Source: Strix aluco
Taxonomy: Eukaryota > Chordata > Aves > Strigiformes > Strigidae
Assembly (NCBI RefSeq): GCF_031877795.1
Contig: NC_133931.1
Location: forward strand, 135,818,621-135,882,620
DNA: 64,000 nt
Reading direction: 5' to 3'
The translations under genes and the position numbers were made by a program. Below the pieces are notes generated by a model. It worked only from the letters and a program-made list of their open reading frames with translations, had not been told where the DNA came from and did not search any database. Below are positions 37,216 through 49,321 of this stretch, piece by piece. Each line of letters opens with the position of its first letter. Position 1 is the stretch's first letter.

Positions 37216-40200
37216 ACAGCAGAGCCTTACTCACTTCGTAAAAGCAGCCATATGAGCTGCTAATATTTCTGTCTATATCACATATGCTGCTTGGCACAGA
37301 CAGAGGTTTCTCCTCACCCAGAACCTCACGGGGTTTCTCTGCAGGTGTAGGGTCCATTCACAACTAACAGCTTGAGGCACTGGGATCTTTGCACATGGAA
37401 TTGCTTGTTCAAAGTCAATCAATACTGCAAAAGTAAATATGCTGTTTGAAGTTTTGCCATGTACTTTTTAAAAAAGAATTATTGTACAAATCAAAATTAT
37501 GCACAAGTTATAATTAAGTTTGCCAGGAGCATGCTTTCCTAAGAAAGAACAGAGTTAGCACAGCAACTCTTACTGTTGGTATTTATATTGCTCAAGACAA
37601 ATATAAAAGTATTAGTGAGTTTTATTTTATTTTATTAACAGAGTTACTTTAAATAAAGCAAACAATCCAAAGGATTTCAAGCCACACAGGCTCATTATTA
37701 TAGTGTGTATAGAGAGTGCTTAACACATGGAAGCTTGGAATGACCAGCTGCCTTTCAGAGAAGAAATGACAGCACAGACAGACATGGTCAAGCTTTTCCT
37801 ATCAATCCATGGTTTGATTTTGTTTGAAATTATACAGGGGAATAATTTCACCACCTAACCTTAGAAGCCTAGCTTCCTAAAGTGGGAAACTAGTCATGCT
37901 GTGTGATGCATGGAGTGACATTTATTCTTGCAGAGGTGGTTCAGAACAAACACCTAACTGAGGAACATTGAACTCCCTGGATTCTCACCAGGGTGACTAA
38001 GTGGAGCTACTCTTACCTTACCAGTCAAGTCTAAAAAATGCAGTGATTAGCTTCCCCTGAGCTCTGCGATGCTGAGAAGGACTCTAATGAAGTCACTTGT
38101 GATGAAGGATTGAGGTAACTGGGTCTGGAGGATATTTTTCTAATGGAAAACTTGGTTTATTATTTGTATAGTCATAACAATACACTGCTACAGTGTGGGT
38201 TATGATACTATACCAACATTGCCCAAATGCATTTAAATAATAATGCTGCTTGCTTCTCTTTCAGGTAGAAAAAGGCATTACGAAGCTTCTTCCTTCATCA
38301 CTCATCCCGTGCTGGTACCACATACATGGAAGCCAAACATGGATGCAAAAGCACTCTTCGTTTTGACAAAATTTTATCCTTTGTCTATGCAAAACCAATG
38401 GCTTCAGGAATTTTATAAATGATTGGTAGCTTCTGGGCAGGTATTTGAAATAAACCTTCTCATTGCCATCAGCAGAATTTAATCTGACTAGGTGGGATTT
38501 TCCGTTTATGTTGGCAAACAGAAGCATTACATATTTGGACTGTTTATTCCGGTAACCTTAGCTAGCCTGCAGAACTGCAACATTACTCTTTTGATTAGCT
38601 CCATGCAAAAAGATCTTGCGAGGTGAAAAGATCTCCTACTCTTTCTATATTTGGCAGGACCAACTCCATAAAAATGTCCATTTTGCCACGCCTCTGATAC
38701 CCCACTGCAGCTGCTTCCTCTCCTCATCCCACAGCGAGATATTAAAAAGTTTGCATATCTTCTCCAAGTTTATCTGGAAATACAAAAAAGCCAAGAATGC
38801 TCTTGTCAAGGTTACAAATATCTAGGGAGCTAAGATAGTTTTTAGTCTAACTGGCTCTTCAAAATATAGTAGAGGCCTGCCAGCTGAAAATTATTAACTG
38901 CTGTCTGAGCAGAGATTGTGAGTGCACTCTATAGGAGATGAAGAAGGAATTATATATACCTATACTGCTGGATTTCTTACAATACCATAATAGAGCCATC
39001 CTACCACCAGATGTGCTTATAATGCTCTCAAAGTGCACTCAATATCTAGGCAATTGAGGCACTTATTTCATTTCATCCTCCTGTCCTGTAACTCAGGTTT
39101 CCTTTTTAGGGAGTGATAGGATTAATTCCTTCTTCTCCATATGTTGTGAGGGGTTTTTTTCATTATTATTTGGGTGAAATGGCCTTCCATGAGTCATTTA
39201 TGTTTGAACTGATCTTGTAAGTTGTTTCAAAATTCAAATGGAGCCTTACTTTGATGACTGTAGAAAACTTTAATACCCTTACATAGCTTTTTAAATATGG
39301 TCAGACATATGGCTTTTTCTACAGCTTGTTTAAATGCCAGAAAGGTAATTATGAAGTGTTAGTTGGTCAATGCCTCTTTTAAGCTGTGGCGTATGGTTGA
39401 AATTATCACTATAGTCAAGAGGAAGATAGAGCTTTCTTAAGATAATAGGCTCTGTGATTTATCTCCCATCTTGGGAAATAACTGAAAGTTGTAAATTCAG
39501 GATGACCCAACAATACTTTCCCCAGATTATTTTTTGTTCTTCTGCCCTCTGAATAATATGATGCTTGTCATTTTTTAAAAACTAGTAAAAAAAATTATGC
39601 TAAACAATTCATTCCATCAGGTGTTAGATCTGCTGTCAAACCTATTTTCCGAGCAAATACGTTAGTTTACCGACTGCTGGTTTTTGTCATTGTATGATCT
39701 GAAGCAAGTTTCAATTCTCTGTGTGCAAATTCAGTGTTTCATGAGAGATCAAGAGAGCTTCCAACACAAATAGGTCTACAGCCTTGATGAGATTGAAGTT
39801 ATCACTTATGTGTTCACTTACTTCAAACAAAGGTACCAACTATGAGGTACCATTTTCTGCAATGCAGCCTTTTGGGGAAAAATAATAAAGGAAAACTGTT
39901 CCAGAAATAGCAGTTTTCTAAAAATGCTACCTTACTAGAAAATGTTGTGGGTTTTTTTAATTCCAAATATTAATTCCAAATTCAATATATTTTAATTCAG
40001 TCCTAATAATTTTAGAGAAGGGATTGTTTTGTTGCATCTGTTTAAGATAGCCATCAAATATGATCTTCTCTGTTGGGATAGCTAGTAAAAGAAAGTCATA
40101 ACAGTAGGAAGTAAACAAGTAAGTGCTGTTATCCCACTCAAGAATAACCATTCATTCTGGTAATGATGGAAATACAGGTCCTGAATATTTCAGTCTCTTA

Positions 40201-40663
40201 ACTGGAAAAAAAAGAAATATTAGTGTCACACCACGTTCACCTTGGAGTATATTTTTTTAACTAACTGAAGGAATACTGATGTAAAACAAGTATGCAAGAA
40301 GAGTCAAGCCTTTTGGTTTACTGCATTCAGCTTCTGAAGACTGCCATATACCATGGAAACCCACACCCAGTTCCATGCCTATTTACACAATTTTTCCATC
40401 AAAACAATATATTTGATTTTAAAAAGAGACATTTCTAACTGACAACATTGGAAGTGACATCGTTGCTTGGCTTGGTATGATTCAGAAACAGAAAAATATT
40501 TCCAGAATTTCCTCTCAATTTTCTTTTTGTTTTTAATTAACAGTACAGTTTTTATGATATCAATTATTTTTCTCTCAGACAATTTTTTTTGTGGCAAGAT
40601 ACAGAACTGGACTCTATCAAGCTAAAAATCTCAATGCTTTCCTTTTCTAAGCAAGACTGGCTT

Positions 40664-40718
40664 GAAGGAGGAAGGCAGGAAGGAAGGCAGGGAAGCAGGA
40701 AGGAAGGAAGGAAGGGAG
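40664..40718 (+). repeat. GGAA-rich microsatellite
   Basis: The tract contains many GGAA/GGCA units (GGAAGG repeated, four uninterrupted GGAA-type units near the end). GGAA is the ETS-family core. The tract lies inside MEOX2 intron 2, about 1.8 kb downstream of exon 2 in transcript direction. Confidence 0.9.
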
Positions 40719-42530
40719 TTATCTCTAGCAGCTCAATTGTCACTCTGTGATAATCTGGGGAAGCAGAGAAGAATTAGTTTACATAATTAGATAGACTAAT
40801 TATAATCTATAGAAATTATCACAATTATCAGCAGAATGCTTAGAACTGACATTATGCGACAGCTAGAAAACAGCAAGTGCTCCCATGACCTAAATGAATT
40901 CTTTACACTTGTGTAGCACAGGCTGCCTTTTCTCCTCCAGAGACAATATTCATCTGTCCCTTTTCAGTATCTTAAATGCTTTTAGTTTAACTATTTCATT
41001 TAGGATAGTGAACTGTCACTTCATTTAGTTGCACTACTCAACCTGATCTTTGAAGAAAAGGATAAAGAATTTGTCAGGGAGAATAGTTAAATTCCAGGAC
41101 AAATTCACCATTATTAAATATGGGAATATGTTTTTTGAATTCAGCTGATGGATTCCCATCAAATTGGCCAGCAGATCTTTTTTTTTAATTTATTTATTGT
41201 TGCTCAGTTCCACACCAAGTCTACCTTTGTTACTTAGACAAGAATTTATTCCTCTTCCTCTTTGCAGTCAAAATCAAGTGTGGAAGTTAATCTAATTGTC
41301 TCAGCTTACTTTAGTCAGTGGAAATGAAAAAGACAAAATTTTATCAACTGTTTTATACAAAATGGTGTGCTTTACAATTATAATAAACATATTTAAGTAA
41401 CTGAAAATTACCCCAGTGGAACCTGGCAACATGTTCAAGTCAAACAAGAAATTACTGGCTGCTTCTTCACAAACTGGAAGGGACAGCCATTCTCTAGAAG
41501 CCTTCAAAGAAAAAAACTGTTTCATTTGCTTGTATGAGTAAATGTGTGTTCATATGTATAGAAAAGGCTGGATTTTCACTGAGATGTCTGTTTATAGCAG
41601 GTGTTAATGAAGCTCAAGAAAATTGCAAAACTTCTCACATCTAGAGTACACAAATCATGGTGCTATTTTGATACTTTCCCTTGAATATATCATCTTACTG
41701 ATTGTATCTAAAGCAATCCCTCAGTCTAATATTGATTCCTGAAGAAAGGATGGCTGTCTACCAGTGGGGAAAAAGCTTTCCATTTTAATGATAAAACCAC
41801 AGGTAATATTTCATCAGATTTGGTGTTCTTGAGCCCAGTACTATAAATGTCTTTACTAAACCACATTTTTTAAATGTGTATGTTGATGAAATTATTATTT
41901 GAAATGTGTCTTGAGTACCTATTTTGTATGTTGGGATGAGATCCTGAAACACTTCAAGACATGCTTAACATGAATATTTCCATTAGAAACCAACGTGACA
42001 ACATGCATGATGAAACTTGAGCACATGCAGAAGTGTTTCCTGGACCAGGGTTTGGTGAGCAGGAAGCCAATAACAGTGATAAGAAATTCCATCGTCTCCT
42101 ATAGTGCAGGGTAAGATAAACTGGCTAAAATGCCTGTATTCCTGTTTTGCTGGTGTTCCCATTCTTGCTGCCATCTGGAAACAGGATGTTCAGAAACTCT
42201 GGACAAATGGCAACTGCATATATTTAATAGACTAAAACAAGATGCTCGTATTCGTTGCATGCAAGCAAATCAACTGCTTGTGCACGCAGTATTTGGGACC
42301 TACCACTCCTTCAGCCACATCAGTGTGGACAGATTAGAAAAGATGTGCACCAGTTTAACAGATATATTACTCATGCTTTTATCTTCCATCTCAGCCTACT
42401 AGATTAAACTAATCTGTAGCTGGTACGTATAAAAATATAAATTACTTGCATAGCAGAGTGATAATAAATGTATATCATTTTGCTATAAATATTAGGCAAG
42501 CATTTAAAGTCCATTATTTTGCATCAGTAC

Positions 42531-42703
42531 CTGTCTTTCAGTGAGGTCAAGGTTTACTGCTATCTCATATCGCCTCAGCCTGGTCAAATAGTTATGATGA
42601 GCAAATTCTGCTTCTAGCTCTCTGATTTGCTCCTTGGTGAAAGCTGTCCTTTCCTTCCTGGGTTTACTGTTGACCTCTGATTTGTAGTTTCCTTCTTGAG
42701 AAT
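42531..42703 (-). CDS. MEOX2: MEOX2 coding exon 2 (homeodomain helices 1-2)
   Basis: The exon begins with the last two bases of a codon split by intron 1 (G from exon 1 + AT = Asp) and then encodes 57 residues. They open [20 protein letters not shown] and end [10 protein letters not shown]. This is the linker before the homeodomain and homeodomain positions 1-44, with R5, F8, and helices 1 and 2 ([24 protein letters not shown]). Joined to exon 3, it gives a complete 60-residue MEOX-type homeodomain. The acceptor is T-rich ending TTTTTTCAG (AG at 42705-42704). The donor is GTACTG at 42530. The sequence is the MEOX2 form and no damage is seen. The split Asp codon agrees with the known protein, in which this segment follows a KRKSDSSD stretch encoded by exon 1. 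Confidence 0.97.
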
Positions 42704-44716
42704 CTGAAAAAAAAAAGATGAAAAAATGGAAGTAATGACAAGTGTATAGCTAAATAGGAAACAAGCCCAAAGATAACAACATGCTTAAGTTACATTCTTC
42801 AAACTTCCTTCTTTCGTAAACACACCCTTGCTTTCATACTTATGGATTCTTCACTGTAAATCAGCAAAGCAGCAATAATTCTGACAGACGTGAGCTGCTG
42901 CTTCCATTCATGCATGTCAAACTTTAGCTTAAAATCTTGCAGTGGTTTATTTCTTAACAGTTCTCTGTAGCATTTCTGCAAAGCTTCAACTCCTTCCCAC
43001 TTCTGGCAACTCTCGGTGCATCCAGCCAGTACAGGATGTGTATCATTTGCTTAGTGTCTTGATGAGTAATACTTCAAGAATCTCTCTCTCCTATCATTTT
43101 ACTAATACCTTAAGCCAAAGCTCTATTTTAAAGAATACACATTAAGCTTTAGTACAGTTACAGTTTCAGGGAAAGGTTACAAAGAATAGAAAATTCAACA
43201 CACATCAGAAAGAAATCAGTGAGCACGTCCCATGTGATAATGTGATCTCTTCCTACTCATGACATGGTGCAGGTAGGGAGGTTATGACACAGCTGGTATC
43301 AGTATTGGAAATTTGCTACCACTATAGCTCATTACTGAAAGAATACTTTGGCCACAATTGGAGGAGCTTTGCTGAAAGTGTCATTACCACCCTCCCGATT
43401 CCCTTTACTTTCAGAAACAGATATATTTGGTCCTTAGCCAAACTACTGAACTCAGTGACAGTCATTCCTTTCCTGTCAGTGAAGTCTGTTTAAATAAATG
43501 AAAAAGGATCAAACTGTAAAAAAAAATTTTAAAAAGAAAAAATAGAAAAGAGAGAGAGAGTGGAAAGGGGAAAGAAAAAAAGGACCAGACATTTATAAGT
43601 TTGGGTATGATACAACACCTATAAATCCAAAATTAGCAGGAGATCAGTAGGAGTATCATTAGTCAAATTCTGGCCTCGTGAACCATCTTAAAAATGTCAC
43701 AGATAAATTCACACTTCAGCTGCTGATTTAAATAGAAACCTGCATCAACATCCAAATGAACAGGCCCGCAAGAAATCACTCTCTGGGACTCTGTGTCAGA
43801 TGAATCATCGACATGCCTGAGACTGTCCAACTGGCCAGTGAGTCTGGTTTCAAAACTACAGTCAACTATCTACATTTTATAAAGGTATAAAAATGTTTTC
43901 ACTTTTTGTCAGTTATTCTGTTGCTTGGAAGTGAACTTTTTTTTTAATAAGAACTGTTGATGCTTGACTCAGTGCTATAGTCATTAAAATGTTTCAAAGC
44001 TAATGGCTTCAAATCACCAAACCTCTTAACTTCTGCTGACATGACAAACGGAACTTTGCTTCAAACGTGCAGTGTACTGCTGGTTGTATGACTGAGGGTA
44101 TCCACCAAAGTTGTTGAGTGGGTCAGGGAGCTGTTCAGCTACAGCTAGAGTAGGGATTTTCTAGGATAGGACTCCATTAGATGGCACACCCATTGTCTAT
44201 AGTGTGGGGCCAAGGTCTATTATTCAAACTCAACATAGAAAACTTGACAGATCGAAGCCACTTTAAACCTAGAAGTTCACATTTCTTACTTCACACTGGT
44301 TGGCAAACTAGAGTCACTATAACTTCTCTCCACATTTTTTTGTTGCAGGAACATGCACGTTGCTTTTCTTCCTTGAAATTTCCTTGTCTGCCAAATACTA
44401 TGTAGATGAGCTGAACTTAAATACTTAAACCCCTACATCAGCATTCCAATGAATCACTGAGGAGATCCTAAATCATTTTTCTTAGCATTTGGACTTACCA
44501 TTCTTATACCGCTAGACATGTTTCATACATGTTTGAAAGCAGGTGGTTGTGCATACTCATCTGCAGTATGACACAGAAATGTATTTCATGCAAGTCATTG
44601 CTAAAGTCCTCTTAACTGTCTTGGTAGACCTGTGCCTGTGTGAGGCCATGATCCAAGAAGTCTTCCCATGTCAGTACTTGCTGTAAGAAAGATCCATGTC
44701 TCACTAGTTTCCAAAC

Positions 44717-44734
44717 TAAAGGTCGTGACCTTTA
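44717..44734. repeat. 18-bp inverted repeat with AGGTC/GACCT half sites
   Basis: TAAAGGTC-GT-GACCTTTA has perfect 8-bp arms around a GT centre. The inner part AGGTCG/TGACCT is close to two nuclear-receptor half sites facing each other without spacer. One base departs from the AGGTCA consensus. Confidence 0.8.
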
Positions 44735-47298
44735 ATAAAAGTAATGCACCTACAGATGACACTGATACCATATTGAAAATTAAATACTAGAAATGAAGAT
44801 ATAAGCCTGGAAATGCAACAGAAAGTGGGGTCAAGGGTGTTTTAAAACCTTGGTAACTACTGCTATCATGAATGGTCAAAGGGAAAAACTTCAGGAGTAC
44901 TTATCCAAACATCTCTCAGGAGGATATTAATCTCGGTAAGTGACTGAGACTTATAACACAAGCAATTTTTCTGCAAGCAGATTGTTCTATGAGGTAAACA
45001 GAATTACTGTACAGCCAGTAAAACCATAAAGAGCCAAGTCATCATTTGGGTTAATACTCATGGTTCTGAGTTCCCAATTTACAAATGCAGTTAGCATCTA
45101 AATTCCAGGTTTCTGGGATAATGATGTAAGGAAAGGGAAATGTAACTGCATGAGTAGCATTTGTCCTTCATCTTTGCCAGCATAGAGGATTCAGCACTGC
45201 TAGCAATGTTAGCCCACACAAATCCTGTGTGAATATAAACATGCTTGGACAACTGGTTATTTAAACATTTCTGCCACTGCTGGATACTACCTTCGAGTGG
45301 TTGGATTGTAAGTGCCTGGCAGCCACAGTTTCGTCAGCAGTACAATTTCATCAGTAGGCTGGCAGAGTGGAAAAGATTCCAGTTTTTATTTATTTGTTGT
45401 GAATGTTGTTCAATGCATTTGTAATAGTCAAGATAGTCTGAAAAAACCCACATGATATATTCAGATATTGCTAAAAGCAAAAGTTGGAGAGGTACACAGA
45501 AACCTGAGACAGGTACAGAGAAAGTTGACTCCCTCTCAGTACTGGAGTTCACACAACAAAACAACTGTAATCCTATGAAATCTGTTTCAGCAAAGATCTG
45601 GCTAGCAAGACAATGGTATTTTGCTTAATGAATTTGAAATGTTGAAAATATATCTAAAAAGAGACTTAGATGGATGCCAGTTAGGTGAACACCAGATATG
45701 AACTCTTGCTGTCATCTGACTCTCTCTGCTGCAGTGTTGCTGTGGTTCATGTACAGATTGCCTTTTATTTCCCATTGACATCATGCTACTTGGAATAGTA
45801 ATTTTTTAAAATGTTATCTCCATAAGTTTTGGTTGGTTTAATTTCCAAAGTGGTAAATCTAGGTTTTCTGATATTGCTTCTTTTTAACAGTCTCTACATA
45901 GCCAGGAGCTCCCATCTCTTTCTGACCTTCAGGTCTCCCTTCATATCACCAGACTAGCTTCTCTTTGGTGGAAAATGGGTGGGAGACTTGGAAGAGATTT
46001 TTGGCAGAACTTATGTCAGCCTACATCTGTTTTGCAGCTGCTGAAGCTAAGACAAGAAAAAAATCCCAACAACCTTAGTTTTCTTCTACTGGCTACATCT
46101 TATGCCAAATGGTAGGTGTAGAGACAGAGAACAAAGCCTAGGGGGATCTAAGTTACACTCCTTGCCTCTCAAAAGGCACATGTAAAATATATACAGATGG
46201 TACAAACCACTTGATGAAAAATACAGCAATCTATATTGTCTGTATTCTGCCTTCTCCCAGACAAATTCTGGCACACTCTCAGAAGATGTAGCCTACATGC
46301 AGGTATTAGTACCTTATCAGTCTCTCTTTTGCAAACCTTTGTTCTTTGGATGTCAAGTAACGTAGGCAGTTAAACACTGCTTTGAGGGATGCAGGTCATA
46401 CCTCTTTCTCAGAACTGTTTTTATCAGTTTTCAAAAATTTCAAACAGCATCTTTAATATCTCCTGGTAGACAAAAATGCTTGTTGGTAACTGATGTAGAA
46501 GATACCATTTGGAAAGACATTCAACGTTATAAATGACTGTTCTACAGATTATTTGGAGGCTTAGATTTTTTCCTGGGTTTAATAATAGCTCATTTCTTTT
46601 TACAAAAAAAAAAAAAAATCATTACTAATCGCACTATTCCCCACCCTCAAAAATTACTACTATTTTACTCTAAGGAAAGGATTGCTGTTAATCCCAACAT
46701 TTGTATTGTCCTGCCAGAGCTCGTATTTCTTGCTCTCTACATCATCGAGAGATGAAGCATACCAAGCAAACCCAGAATCTAACTCCTATAAGTAGAATAC
46801 GAAAAGTGGTCATTTTGATGCTTTTGCTTTTTGTGCATGCCTAGGAAAAAAAAGGACTGCTCACAGAATAGGGAGGAGGGACTGGTCAGAAGATATGTGA
46901 CATGGAGATCTGCTGCTAACTGGGTAGGGTCAGAATCACAGGCAAAATGTGCAAGAAGCACCTGCTATTTTTTCTTGGATTAGTTCAATAGCTGATGCAC
47001 TTTCATTTCTCAGACAGAAATGACCTTTCAGTTAATACCTACAATGTAAGATCCCTGACAAGAATTTTAAAAAATAAATCAGATATTGGTAGTGCTCAAT
47101 TAGCAGTTTCAGATTGTTTTCAGATCCTGAGAGTGAGCAGTGACAATAATTACTAATAATTTGTGACTAAAAAGCCATCAGGATTTCACCCCAATTGTTG
47201 AATTGTTATTCAACATCCAGGTTTTCAACTCTGACTCACATCTTTCAACACTTATTCTTAGAAAGCCCCTACCATGAACAACCTATTTCTAAACTTAT

Positions 47299-47320
47299 TT
47301 CACTATAAATTTATAGTGAA
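47299..47320. repeat. Perfect 22-bp palindrome
   Basis: The left half TTCACTATAAA is followed by its exact reverse complement TTTATAGTGAA, with no spacer. It is AT-rich and may form a cruciform. No mobile-element context is visible. Confidence 0.92.
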
Positions 47321-48649
47321 GTTGGATAAATTAGATGGTTTTAATTGCATATCTTCCTACAAGTGATGTTCAGGTGTTTCCAGAGAACATGGTTATTTAC
47401 TTTGAAATGAAGCAAACTATACAAAGTAATCAATGAGAAAAGCTTGTTACTTTACTAGTTTAATGTTGTGTGAAAAAGCATTTCTTTCAATCTTAATTCT
47501 TATACATTTGTTTAAATCACTAACACGTAAACAAAAGCTTTAGAGCTTCTAAATAGGACACAACAATGATACGTGATTCAAAGCAAAATGTCTTTTTTTT
47601 CCCTTCAAGATATTAGCAGTATGAATTAGGGAAAAATACTTTAGTCTCAGGGCAATAATCTAGCAAAATATCATTAATCTGAAATACACATATGAAGAAA
47701 ATAAGCAACTTTTTGCTATTATAGTTGCAAAGGGATATTATGAAGGAGAGAACAACTTTATTTTTTAATGGTCATAAGTACATACTGGTATACAGCTGAA
47801 TTACTTAATATAACTGTTTCTGATACTTTATAGTTAATTATATTTTCTGACAAAATGAAGTAGTTCACTGAGACACAAGAAAGGAGCTGTCATAAAGGTC
47901 TCCATTTGGTTCCTACTGATTTGCCAGCAACTATATGTGAGAACAAGATCTACCCAGAGGTAGTCACTTTCAAACATTTTTGACATTCAATAGAGAATAC
48001 TACGCAGTTTTTCCATGACATTTTTTTCTACTTTCATTTCAAGGTTGGTCAGAATTAATGTGTAAATTTACTCTGTGTCCAAAACATGGCCCATTGCTTT
48101 GCAGGATCCTAGTTTAAATCCTCAGTCCCTGCTTCTGAGTATAATCTTTGTACCAAAAACTTTAGTTCAATTCAGGGCTATATAAAACCACATAGGTACG
48201 CTTACTTTGATGCGCCTGCTCTTTATTTGCACCAGTTGAGATTATGCAACCAAATGCTGCAGACTTAATTAATCTATTTTTGTTTCATAATTTTCCTTCT
48301 CTTTAAAGTAATTTAAATAATATTCTTAGAAGATTTTGTTCATTTAAAAGTATAGTTCCAAATCACTGAACATATTCAATCTGAGTGACTCTTTTGAGAA
48401 TGTCATTAAAAGTATTTCTGGAACTCCAATTCAGTAAATGTAATTTAAGAGAACACTTTCTGAAAATTGGAACAAACAGCATCATCATTTCCATAGTTCG
48501 GAACTCTGCATGTGCAAATGGGCAAAGCTGCACAACAGCACAAGTACAACATCAGAATTACATGAATCCTTCTCTTCATTCTAATGAAAGCAAACTTTTG
48601 TTTGCTTATTGAGTTAATGCTTTCTAACCCAGTCTCTGACAATTTAAAG

Positions 48650-48694
48650 CAGCCTTATATCCACTAAAAAACAGCCTTATATCCACTCAAAAAA
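48650..48694 (+). repeat. Two-copy tandem duplication (22 bp)
   Basis: The unit beginning CAGCCTTATATCCACT and ending in an A run occurs at 48650-48671 and again directly after it. The only visible change is an extra C before the A run. Confidence 0.88.
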
Positions 48695-49265
48695 ACCCCC
48701 ATGAACTGGCACAGCAAAACCTGCGGGTATTCTGAAACACATTATATACTGTCCTAAACCATTACCTAGTAGCTGTTGCTGCCAACTTTTTTTGTTATTA
48801 ATGCCTCCTGAAAGTACAAGTAGAAATTATACAGCAGTGTTGGAAACACTGATTCATAACACTGATAGCTAATGCTCCAGATTTTTGAAGATACCTATGC
48901 TGGAAAAGATGTGTTTCTGCCAGGTCATCTGATCAATCTAACTATATAGCATGTACATGTCACTTCTTTTTCAAACCATGCAAATATGGAAGACAACATA
49001 TGAATTCTCTCTTATGAATAATTACACTAGTTAGTAGATCTTCATGTGGAAGACTCTACTCTCAGTCCCAAATGTTGTATAATTACAGTTTATGTTAGTA
49101 AAGACTTGAAAGACACTTTAAGAAACATCGGAAAATTTGTCTAAAAAGTCAACACAGGATTTCCCTTAAAGAAACCTCACAGGCTGCATTTTAATAGAAC
49201 TTTATCCAGTGGGATTTCCAATTCCCATTTGGAGTTCTGGAGGTACATCTCTTGCATGCACCACT

Positions 49266-49321
49266 GAAGAACACACACATGGTGATTGTTTGTGAAGAAC
49301 ATACACATGGTGATTTTTTAC
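49266..49321 (+). repeat. Two-copy tandem duplication (28 bp)
   Basis: The unit starting GAAGAACACACACATGGTG (49266) is repeated from 49294 with C-to-T in the CA stretch and some change at its 3' end. The period is 28 bp. Confidence 0.85.

Larger units (their letters stand above)
29686..42530 (-). other. MEOX2: MEOX2 intron 2
   Basis: This 12.8 kb phase-0 intron runs between the donor GTACTG at 42530 and the acceptor AG at 29686. It interrupts the homeodomain between residues 44 and 45, an intron position shared by many homeobox genes. No other exon was recognised. Contents seen: a GA-rich purine tract (33460-33590), an old SINE-like fossil (33075-33142), a TAGGGG repeat with G-quadruplex form (37195-37215), (TTTTA) repeats near 37618-37637 and a GGAA microsatellite (40664-40718). 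Remaining sequence is AT-rich without a recognisable gene. Confidence 0.9.
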
